36,155 nucleotides of DNA, taken from assembly GCA_019648995.1 (NCBI GenBank), contig BLXT01003251.1, positions 304,219-340,373 on the forward strand, in the 5' to 3' direction. How positions within the stretch are numbered: the stretch's first letter is position 1; the number at the start of each line of letters is the position of its first letter. Shown one piece after another: positions 1 through 9,900 of the stretch. The translations under genes were made by a program, and so were the position numbers. This stretch comes from Plakobranchus ocellatus (lineage: Eukaryota > Mollusca > Gastropoda > Plakobranchidae). The notes under the pieces are model-generated. The model had not been told where the DNA came from. It saw only the letters and a program-made list of their open reading frames with translations, and made no database searches.

Positions 1-437
1 GGTAATTCAACCTCACCAGAGTATGTGTATCCATCACTTTCAATACTGAAGCTTGATTTTTTTTTTTTAATTCTATAATTTATATACTTTATATATGCAT
101 CAAATTGGAATAAATACATCATGTATGCTACACAAAAAGTTTTTTTGTGCGCAAAAAAAAAAAAAAAAAAATTGAAGTTCATGTAAATTTTTTATAAAGT
201 AAAAAGAAGATATAATAATATATCATGCATCTTTCAAGTCCTGTTAATGTTATTCTAAGTCCAAGGATTCTACTTATCGAGCTCAATTCTTAATCATTAG
301 ATGTCTGTTCACGTCTCTCTCATGCAGGAGTGTTAATTTTAAAAAAACTTTTAGATGCTTACAATTTGCAAGATCAAGATCAGCTGTGATTCCTTGGACT
401 TTTTTAATCTCATCTATCTCCATTTCATTTTATTTAG

Positions 438-528
438 ATCTGGTTGGAAAAGAGACTGGGATGGTAAATGGATCAAAGATGAGGATGCCGAGTTTGACTC
501 TGATGAAGAAGCACCTGACATACCTTAG
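438..528 (+). CDS. Last coding exon of an unidentified gene (acidic C-terminus)
   Basis: A 3' splice site (ttttatttag) precedes an open frame that ends in TAG at 526-528. With one base carried from the previous exon, the frame starts at 439 and gives 29 residues: SGWKRDWDGKWIKDEDAEFD followed by SDEEAPDIP. The Trp/Lys-rich start and very acidic end look like a genuine protein tail rather than chance coding. A normal poly(A) signal 190 bases downstream supports a true terminal exon. The rest of the gene lies upstream of the window, or in the first 437 bases, where I see no further exon. I do not recognise the family. A chance open frame after a cryptic acceptor is the alternative, so confidence is moderate. 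Confidence 0.5.
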
Positions 529-714
529 TCATGGCAGCAGTTATCTGGAATCTAGCCACTTTTCTAAATCCCTCTCCTTTTGTCTATTAATACCAGTATG
601 ATTCTCTTTTTTGTTCTGTCACATTATGAATGAAAATGAGGAATGGGAACATGAAGCAATATAAACCAAAACATATTAAATTGTTTATTTATGATACATG
701 TACATTGAAAAAAA

Positions 715-720
715 AATAAA
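715..720 (+). terminator. Poly(A) signal of the upstream gene
   Basis: AATAAA lies 187 bases after the TAG at 526-528, and TG/T-rich sequence (gagtctgtgctg, then a T run) follows. This is the expected layout for cleavage near 735-745. It would give a 3' UTR of roughly 210 bases. Confidence 0.5.
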
Positions 721-757
721 ATTGAGTCTGTGCTGAACCTTTTTCTATCTTTATTTG

Positions 758-988
758 TCATAATATTACAAATTTGTTTTGAGTGCATAGCGAGTATTTT
801 GGCTGGTGAGAAAGGCAAAAACAATGTGCGACCCATTTCACAATAAAGTGATTAAATCTAGACCTTTTATCCTCTAAGACATTGCACTGGTCAACCTTGG
901 AATTGTAATCGTCGTCTCCATCCTCTTCTAAATCAATATCACTTTCTTTGAATTCATCAAAAATTTCTAATAGTTTGTCGTTTCCCTT
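758..988 (-). other. Open acidic reading frame without a start, unassigned
   Basis: Reading the minus strand from 988, 76 codons stay open to a TGA at 760-758. The N-terminal part is strongly acidic (LLEIFDEFKESDIDLEEDGD, then DDYNSK). In-frame TAA sits immediately upstream (991-989), there is no ATG near the start, and I see no clear splice acceptor. The composition resembles the acidic N-terminal region of piggyBac-type transposases, but nothing diagnostic is present. Either a decayed transposon fragment or a chance frame. Confidence 0.2.
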
Positions 989-2495
989 TTATCATGCAAT
1001 TGAGAAGCCCTCTCAACAAAAATAAATTTTTAGTTTCAGACCTCTTCAGGGGTGCTTTTCCTTTGGTCATGATAAATGTGAAAATACAAACTTTGCGTAG
1101 CCGTAGGGAAATATTACACTACTACCGAAGCCTCCATTGCTTTAAGAAGATTAATACAAAGTCGATCCCAGTAATGCAGTGGGAAATGTCCCTGTAAAAA
1201 GCTTATCCCACTGATATTGACCCAAGGGCCCAAGGAAATCACTGCAAGTAATATAAAAATTTAGCAATTTTTAACTCGAAACTAACTGTCGGCCAATAAT
1301 CCCCCTTTTAGTACTTATTGTAGTGTGCTACGTTTTCCTGAGCAGGTAGTGTAAAAAAGTGTTGATCATTACATGGTCAAAATGGAAGCTCCAAGACAAC
1401 ATCAACTAGATGGATAGGGTAATAATAAATGAAACCGATTTGTTTCATAAGAATATATATGACAGTCCTTATATATACTGTATATCGAAATTGTCCAATT
1501 ACCTGTAAGTGGTCTTTTTATGAAAAACATCCAAAACCTTTTTCAGTCTAATGATCAAAACACATTGAACATTATCTTTTTAAAGAATAGAAAATTCATT
1601 CAAGCATAAATGATTGTGATGATTCTTTCTTTCAGCCTAGTGCTATGAACAGAGTTGTCTAATTTTCCAATTAATTTAAGGAGAATTCTCTTCACATTAG
1701 ACAACTTTGTCCATGCAATGATTGACACTAACATTAGATTCAGAGTTACATTGAAGTGTTTATGCTGTCACTTCAATCATAATGATAAATGATTCAGACA
1801 ACATGATTTTTTTTTACATGAGTCATAATTCATAAGCTGTCTGATGCTTTAATTATACAGGTGTTTTCCTATAATTAATGATTGATCATTACCTGGACAA
1901 AGTCTAGTAAAGAGAATTGTTACCAACATTGCTCAAAACACATGTTCCACACATATTTATGGTTTATGTCACTATATATAGAACACTGAATACTGTTTCG
2001 TAAGGGCATGACAAGGAGGACAAATTTAGGTTTATAATATAACACTGCAAATTTGAGCTATCATTACAATTGATAATTAAAAGTAATGATCTACCACACA
2101 TCTAAGTTTGGCAAAATAAATAAATCTTCAAAGGGATTTTTGCTTTAAATAAGTTAAGTATTCTTTAATCTTTTAAAACTCATTGTAATAAAATGAAAAA
2201 TGCCTCTAGAAATAATTGGGCAATCACCAGTCAGACTACATCAATCATTACAGCTGCAATACTGACAACAATTTTTGCACCCTTCAAGTTCAAGCAAGAA
2301 GATATATATCCTATAATTTCCATGAAACAAAGAGCTCTTCATACATGTACAGGGAAAATTGAAATGTTTTAATCTTGGTACAATGTATTTACCATGTATT
2401 TATGATAAAAACCAATTTTCTTTGTATTGCAATGCTGGATCATTACAGACAAAAATTTCTCATAAATTCGCATTAACAAAATATATATACACTTA
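989..2495. other. Intergenic stretch, no gene seen
   Basis: I see no coding exon. A short inverted repeat (gttgtctaat near 1653 and attagacaac near 1697) could form a hairpin with a loop of about 35 bases. The phrase gatcattac recurs near 1365, 1885 and 2438 without forming an obvious array. Confidence 0.4.
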
Positions 2496-3280
2496 CAGTA
2501 GACTAAACCGAAAACGGCTGAACAGAAAAAACGGCTAAATCAAAAAGAAATTGAAGAGCTTGCCGTTTTTCCTCTTATTCTTTCTTATTAAACATGCGGT
2601 AAACCGAAAGCGTTGGCTGCCTTACTATCGCTAAAGCGAAATAAGAACTACCAGGAAAGCCTAGTCATTGTCAAACAGACACATAAAAAAATCTTTTTTT
2701 TTATTTTTAAAACCCACCTTGCCCTTTCCTTTCTCACACTACAGACGGCCAGGCCCAATGCCTGGCTAAGTCTACTGCACACACCTGCCCATCCCTTCTC
2801 TTCCACCACCCAGTTACGCAGCGGGACTGTGCCAGACACTCCCTACATATCTAGGTTCTGTAGTGTCATCGCTAAGTTAAGCAAACACTGTTGCATCACA
2901 GCCGGTAATAAACCCATCTCTCTTGTTGAGAACTTCAGTACCGGAAAACATAGGTGATGATCAAATTGTAAAAGTAGAGACTTGAGGACTGGAAAACTTA
3001 CTTAGGCGATGATGAAATTGTGAAAGCTCTATTATTCTACATCGATAACAGGCACAAGAGCATCTTAACTGAATAGGAAATAGAAGGCGATAGAGAAATG
3101 GATAGAAAAGAGAGAAGAGGGTAGGCCTGTTCATTTTTGTGGTGTGACGAGGGGTGGGATTGATTTAACTGAATATTTCGGAAGCTGGTCAATAAATAAA
3201 TCTTACTTATTTAATGTACGATGCTTAAACCAAAATAGAAATCATGCTCCCTAGAATTTCGGTTTAAACGTGTTCTACTG
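2496..3280. mobile_element. Pogo/Tc1-mariner-like element with TA flanks, decayed
   Basis: The left end reads TA then CAGTAGACTAAACCGAAA. The right end, reverse-complemented, reads TA then CAGTAGAACACG, with TAAACCGAAA a few bases further in. TA duplication, CAGTAG termini and about 785 bp length fit a Tc1/mariner-superfamily element, and CAGTAG ends are known in pogo/Tigger families. Inside, a plus-strand open stretch near 2850-2910 contains SVIAKLSKHCCITAG, which resembles the CxxxAG region near the C-terminus of pogo/Tigger transposases. Slightly further on, GDDEIVKA is readable. The open frame is broken and far too short for a full transposase, so this is a deletion derivative or a relic. 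The superfamily is inferred from the ends and these short resemblances. Confidence 0.5.
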
Positions 3281-3282
3281 TA

Positions 3283-4055
3283 CTTAATTATTAGGATTTT
3301 CTCAGCAACTTGATATACTATAAGCCAATTTATTTTACTTTTATAATAAATAAGCTATGGTTTAGTGTTTTGTGGTGTGCTAAGGCGCAAATACTGGGTT
3401 TTTCTTTATTTTCAATGATCAACACATTCATCTTTACATGGCTACATCTTTAATCCAAGCTAAAGTTGGAACCAAAATTATCATGAGCAGCCACAAAAAC
3501 AGCAAATTTAATAACTTTTTAAAAAAGTTCAACATATTTTTTATTTATTCAGCACATGCTTTAAAAAGTCCTATTTTGAGTTATGAATTGGAACCTAAAG
3601 ACAGGCATTTTATGTATGTTTTATGTTGTAATGCTATGTGAAGTCTAACCACAAATGCTGTCTTATGTATCATGTCCTATTTAATACTTCAGTACAATGA
3701 TTCAAAAGAAACGGTGAAAATCTCATTGCAAGTTGAAATTTTTAATGCTGAAACTAAAGCTGTCTGTGAAATGACCACCTTTCGAGATATGCTCATATAA
3801 TACACTTCTGGGGCATTTACTTTCATTTCTGAGCTGGGGCATTACACATTTATTTTTGTTGGGGAAAACTTGTTAATGATGGAAAACGATCACCAACAAA
3901 TCGACATGATCTCAAGGAAAAATGGATAGATCTAAGCCTGGTACTTCTCCTTAAGCAAGCAATAGAAATCCCATTGAAAGTTTTGGATTTAAGTAGATTC
4001 AGATAACCTTTTTTTTGTCACATGATGTCTTAAAAAGTTCCGATTCCCTCAGTCT
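3283..4055. other. Intergenic stretch, nothing recognised
   Basis: AT-rich sequence with only short chance frames. No splice-flanked coding segment, repeat array or RNA gene is visible to me. Confidence 0.4.
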
Positions 4056-4059
4056 CAGA

Positions 4060-4640
4060 GGATGGTGATACAGATAGACCTAGAACGAGATGGGTTAGGC
4101 CAGCACAAAAGATTACAAATTTGGGTGGATAGCGTTTCTACTTTTCTAGTGAAACTGACTTCCGTCAAAATCTGCAGTAAATTTTACTGCCAGAAACTGT
4201 CTATCACACCAGAGTGTGACAGTCCCATCCAATACTTTTTTTTTAACAGGCTGAATTTTGGTAGGTGTTCTGCAGAGACTTACACAGATGAGCAAAGTGA
4301 TTTCTTGACTTGGATATATGATGCGGGAGTGGAGTGAAACCCACCCATGAACTTGAAACAATACAGCAAATGGCATCACATTTGCTGAACTAAAGAAGTT
4401 CATTATAATGATGTCCCACCTTGCCATAACATTAACAAGCATGTGCCTCATCAACACGATGAAGGGCAAGAGGTGTTTGTCCTTGAAAACACAAAGGAGA
4501 GAAATTGCTGTGTGTGCAGTGATAGGTGAGCAGAAAAAATAGTGTTGGCAGAATGGGGACAAAATTTTAAATACTCGTGTCCAGCATGTAGAGTGTACCC
4601 AGCAGTGTGATTCATGCTTACAGGGTCTGTAGAAGCAATG
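4060..4640 (+). pseudogene. Decayed piggyBac-like transposase fragment
   Basis: Pieces of a transposase can be read on the plus strand across frameshifts and stops. Near 4216-4330, SPIQYFFFNRLNFG followed by ETYTDEQ resembles the start of the piggyBac DDE region (a proline-rich lead, an aromatic run, then ET-rich sequence). Near 4490-4620, RNCCVCSDR, then a stop, then YSCPACRVYPAV, then a stop, matches the Cys-rich zinc-binding tail of piggyBac transposases (CxxC followed by YxCxxC). The middle of the protein, with the catalytic Asp residues, is missing or unrecognisable. At least two in-frame stops and frame changes show it is dead. The 194-codon open frame on the opposite strand here is an antisense shadow. 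Confidence 0.45.
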
Positions 4641-4649
4641 GGGCCTTCT

Positions 4650-5814
4650 GCTGGACCAGTTTGCCCCCCAAATCCCATCCTTAGAATTGTTAAGTATATT
4701 TCTCATTATTTCACAAAGGTTAGAATACAAATGTCTGTTTTTTCCTTTCTAAAAACAACTTGTCAGGTTGTGTTTTGCACTTTTCTTCAGTTTTAGGTTT
4801 TCAAGTTGTGTAAATCTCTGCATGAAAACAGTCATAGCTAACTATCACAATTTTTCACATAGTTATTAGTAGATCGTTGAATGCACTATTTGAAAGCTAT
4901 AATTTTCAACAACTCAACAATATAAAAAGAAATTTATTGCAGTTTTTAGACAATATACTAAAACATAAAAAATCTTGTCTTGTTTTCAATTATGTAAAAC
5001 AGGAACAAAGGTCAAGGTGAGGGTCATCATTAGAAAAAAAAAATTCTCCGGTAAAAATTGGAAAAGCTCATAGATTTTGCGTTAAAAAAATGTTTGGTTT
5101 CACATGTCTTTCTCTGACTCTGCTAACTGTGCTATTCTTTATTTCTACATTCTAGTGAGTCTAATGAATCCACATTATCTGCACATTTTAGGTTTCTTTA
5201 TTCTTTCAAGAAACATTTTTCTTTTGGGCGCAGATGTAATTCATGCCCAAGAAGCAAGAATTGAAAGACTTGTCAGTGCCTTTATCAAAATACAACCAGA
5301 ATGAGTTAAGGGTCAATAAACCCTGTTGCTTTTCTTTAAGAATTTTGAACACTTATTTCTCCTTTTTGCACTCCTTTCAAGTGAAGAATTTTGCCAGTTT
5401 ACAGCTCCATTGGACAATTTATGAACCAAAAACTTTTTCAAAAGCAAAATACATTGGAGCACCTTTAAACTGAAATTCTAGGGATTGACAAAATTCTTTT
5501 CATTTAGCTCAAGCATTGTAACTGAAAAAAAATTCAAGTCAAAATCATTTTGATTTAAGAGAATGAAATTAACCTAAAATTATTTCTCGAATTTCAGATA
5601 TCAATTTTGCCTACTGCATTTTTTTCTTAAGATTTTTGCTAAATCTTTGTGAAGTCAAAAGATACCTATAATAAAAATTCTTTGAAAGCTCAAATTTTTA
5701 ACAGGCAATTTCGCAGTTACCACGGGGAGTGAGTAAAATATCACAATTGTATTAATAATATAAACACTTTTCAATTTTCCTAAATCTCTCACAGAAGGAA
5801 GAAAATAAAAACAG
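4650..5814. other. Intergenic stretch between transposon relic and snRNP gene
   Basis: No gene is seen. The overlapping plus-strand frames at 5104-5473 have no homology that I recognise and no convincing splice or start context. Confidence 0.4.
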
Positions 5815-5834
5815 AATGAACCAATGAGACAAAC

Positions 5835-5840
5835 TTTATT
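5835..5840 (-). terminator. snf: Candidate poly(A) signal of the snRNP gene
   Basis: The plus strand reads tttatt, which is AATAAA on the minus strand, inside a context typical of a transcript end. It would give a 3' UTR of about 1 kb after the stop at 6821. Another AATAAA overlaps the stop codon itself (6825-6820), but use of that one would leave almost no 3' UTR. Confidence 0.3.
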
Positions 5841-6820
5841 TGTTGCAACAGACAACATTCTAGGAAAAACATGTAGGTCAATGTACAAAAATGATTTTAA
5901 CAATCTCACAGGCCACACATTTCATTTATACTCCCTTGAGACTATAACTGTCACATGAATGCAATGCCAGTTTAGTCAGCGTTTGTGCAATGCCACAAAT
6001 AGGCAAAAGCTTCTCTAACTCATGGAGAGATTCACGCTTTTTTTTTCCACAAAAAAATTCAAATGTAATGAAATATTTGACTTTGCAAACAACAAGAAAA
6101 TGACTGCATGTTTTCTGAAGTTGAAAATGTACCGAGCTCTTATTTTTTTAAACATCTCTCTGCATTCAGACCTTGGGTAGGAATATAGAAACTTGTTATT
6201 GCTTCTAAAGTTAGCTTCCTTGCCTATTGTGTCCAATGTGCAATGCTGACCACATAGCCATGTGACAGTTCAAGTGCATTCTCCATTTTCAACCTTACTC
6301 ACTTAAAAAAACAAACAAGCGCTCACTTATTAAAAATGAAATATTGTTAGTGACACCATAACTCTCACCTATATACAAAAGTTGTGTACCTCGACAATGA
6401 AGTCCACTGAATCCAAACCTTGATATTCAATTTCCTTCAGAAATTTAGCATGTTACTTGTTATATTTTCCTTCGACTCTGTGTCCAGATAATATAACCGA
6501 TTATTTGAACACAAATTATCTGTTTGAATTGAGCAGACTTCACCTCAACATGTGAAGCAAAATGGAGAAAAAAGGACTACCTGGGGAGATTAAAAAAATG
6601 AAACATGTTACCATGATTAGTCAAGAAACCCCTCTACCACATAAGCTTTTTAAACTAGCCAAACTAGTTCTTTGAGGCCAAGATATAGTGTATTTTGAAC
6701 GAAAAATGCAAAGCATGATACACTCTAATAATGTTACGTAAAGAAAGAAATAGCTGCTTAACAAAAATTAGAAAAAAAAAAGATAAATGAGCTGTCAGTG
6801 TCACACACCTACAGAAATGT

Positions 6821-6980
6821 TTATTTCTTGGCAAATGTAATCTTCATGGCATTAGTGGGTGTGATTTTGAAACTTTGCAAGGCATCTTTGGCAGCACCAG
6901 CCTGTACATCTGTTTCAAACTCCACAAAGGCAATGTCATGACGACCTGGCACCAAACGCACTTCCTTGAATCCTGGAAAC
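6821..6980 (-). CDS. snf: snRNP coding exon 6 (end of RRM2, stop)
   Basis: Begins after CCTTTTCCAG with [20 protein letters not shown], near-identical to human and fly proteins. It ends ITFAKK and TAA at 6823-6821. The hexamer AATAAA overlaps this stop codon. Confidence 0.94.
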
Positions 6981-9900
6981 CTGGAAAAGGCAATGGATTT
7001 ATTATGAGAAAAATTCACAAAAAAAGATATTCTAGTAAACTATTAATTTGGCATGTGAACTGCAAACTGGAACAATCAGTACCATTATGTGGATTTAAAC
7101 CACAACAGAATGTGGTCTAATCATCCCAAACTTCCAGTGTCATGTATCATGCCCACACTGTCTCTTAGGCAAAAAAGTATGTCCTGTTTAAGTATGGCAA
7201 TAACCTATTGAGAACTATCTGAAACAGATACTGACCTGATCTAAAAAGACATAAAATGCTGCTGCAAATTTTAGTTTCCTCTCTCTCAATGCCTCTCTAT
7301 ATTTTATAATTATTTCTTTCTTCATCTCCATTGAATTGAATCGTTTGGTGTGACATGATCATTTCAAATAAATTCTTATTTGTCCACACTACAAAAACAA
7401 GAAAATTTTTTTAAAAAGGACAATTTAATCCAACCTAGAAGCCTTTTGGGTTCAAGGTATTAAAAAAATGAATAAAAAATTATGCTGCCCTCTGGCACAA
7501 GTCTGGTCCATGCTTCACAAAAAAATGGCATTGAACCACATTTTTATAAACTGAACAATAAATTGTCTCAGATGAAAGCTCGGAGCAATGTATGTGATAA
7601 TTAAGTGGACTGAATTCTTGAAACCAATCCCTTATTCATGTTGCCCCTCACAAAACCAGGGATGACTAAAGAACCAGTCAAACTTACTGATTGAAAAGCA
7701 TTGACAACATCATCTCTGTGGTCTCCTCTGGAAGATTGGTGATGAACAGAATTTGATTGGGTGGCTGCTCGGGAATGGCACTGAGAGCTGGTGCAGCAGC
7801 AGCAGAGGGTGGAGGTGCTGGGGCTGCAGCTGACATGGGTGCTGCATTAAGCTGAGGAGGGGCTGAGGAATAGAATACTGGAGTTAATTTACAACACAGC
7901 AATCAAAATTCTCACTAAAAAGTGCTGAACAATCTGTGAGCCTTGTCATTAATACAAATATCTCTCAAGACAATCTTTTAAGACAAAAGTAAGATAAACT
8001 AGAATCAAACTCTCAAACTTCTTAACCATTTCATTTTGGAATACAAAGGATTTTGTTCAGCAACAGCTCCTGTACCATGCAAATATTCCAATACAAAATT
8101 ATTTTTATACTCCTTGCTGAATTATTCTGAGTCACAAAGACTTGGTACTTTGTACAAGTGTTCAGTTTATCAATAAAAAATTCTAATCATTGCTAGATTT
8201 TCATAAACTTTGTCAGGGAACAGGCAGAAGTAACAATAATACAATAGTATACCCTTTATCACATAAAGCTCTATCAGCCACTACTGAATACTTTATATGA
8301 GGGCACATCATTATGTCATAAATAACTATAAAACTTTCACAAACCTTCAACATGATATATGTTTTACGTCTTGTATTTCCTTGCTAGAGAATCAAGTTTG
8401 CTGATGAAAAGCAAATGAAAACCCTAAATTAAAGTGTAACGAAACCATAAATATTCCAATTCCATGACAACATTCAACTGTTTCTATACCCACACTAAAA
8501 TTTTGTCTGGATAAAAAAAAATCATTGCCAAATAGATTAACATCTTGAAAATTATCTCAATGACAGTTTATTAAGTATCTCTTCCTAGCTTTTAGTTTAG
8601 AAGATGAAAAACTACTTTTTGATCCTTGGTCTAATGCATGTACAAAAAGAAGTAAGCCATTGTTAGCAGGATGCTTCATATTACTCTTTTGAAAATAATT
8701 TTTTTCTTTCTTTGAGGTGCTTTCTTTTTCAAGAAGTTTAAAATCTGGGCTTGTTATCAACATTTTTGTAATCTTGTTTTCACAATGGCAAAAATTACAG
8801 AGAGACGTTTCATGGATTCACTGGTTTAAATTGTTCAAATTGCAGCTTCAAATCATTCGTATTGGTCTAAAAAGCAAGAGATGTATGTTTTAAGTACATT
8901 ATCATCCTAATAGTTAAAGCTCTATGGATGTATTGAACAAAAACCAAAGTCACCCTCAAACAGTCGAAGCTTCAATGAATTAAGCGATGTGTTAAAGTCT
9001 TAATGTTGGGCTCACCTCTTTGTGTGATCTGTGGGGGAGGACCTTGGGCGTTCGAGTCCGCTGGTGTTTGGCCCCTAGAAAATACAAAGACACACAAAAA
9101 AGGTTAACCCTCTTAAGGAAACATGTTAAATCATAAATATAAATGACAAATAACGGGGAAAAAAAAAAAAAAAACAGTTGAATGAACTTTATTTGAACCT
9201 CTAAAGAAATTTCTAGTTCAATTGAATTTTTGGAAGCATGATTGTTAATCCTAATAAAGTTAATTCCATCAATCACAGACAATTTGAGTTTTCAAGCAGC
9301 TGACTTCAACCTCAGTCCACTGCAATTACAGTTGTCAACATTATTGTTCCTGGCTGTATGACATTAAACATACCTAGACACAGTCCTGAAGATTTTGTAC
9401 CCATAATAATATCCATGATAAATTAGGACAAAACTAAGAGGAAAGATGCATTCCAACTTCCTCTTTTTTGTTGGTAATATTTTAAGAGAACTATTTTGAA
9501 TAAACATAGGAGTTATGTTCTCTCTTAAAATTCTTGCTCAATTTCACATACAGACTGCTACACTGAAGAATGAATGTCTCTCTTCTGAGGTGCAGTATAT
9601 GATCACAAGAGTATGACCACATATTCCAGGCAACTACATCAAGCACTCTAGCTGTGGACCCATCAATAGGCATTGAAAGCAATAAAAGCGGAGCAAATCA
9701 TCTGGTCTTCGTTTTTTAACAACTTCTGATATATGAATGCACACTTTTAAGAAAAGAGTGTTACACTTACTTGGATTTTTTCTTGCGTTTAGAACCCTCA
9801 TCATCATGCTTGTCCCTGCTTCTCTTAGGCGGCTCCACCCAGGTTCCTTTCAGTTTGGCAATGACCTCAGAATCTTTCTTTGCAAACTGGATTCTCTGCA

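Noticed and set aside
2648..2957. Two opposite-strand open frames inside the pogo-like element
   Set aside because: The minus-strand frame is a shadow. The plus-strand one holds only short transposase-like traces and is broken, so it is described as part of the element and not as a gene.
4146..4730. 194-codon minus-strand open frame
   Set aside because: It lies antisense to the piggyBac-like relic, whose plus-strand Cys-rich motifs are the better explanation.
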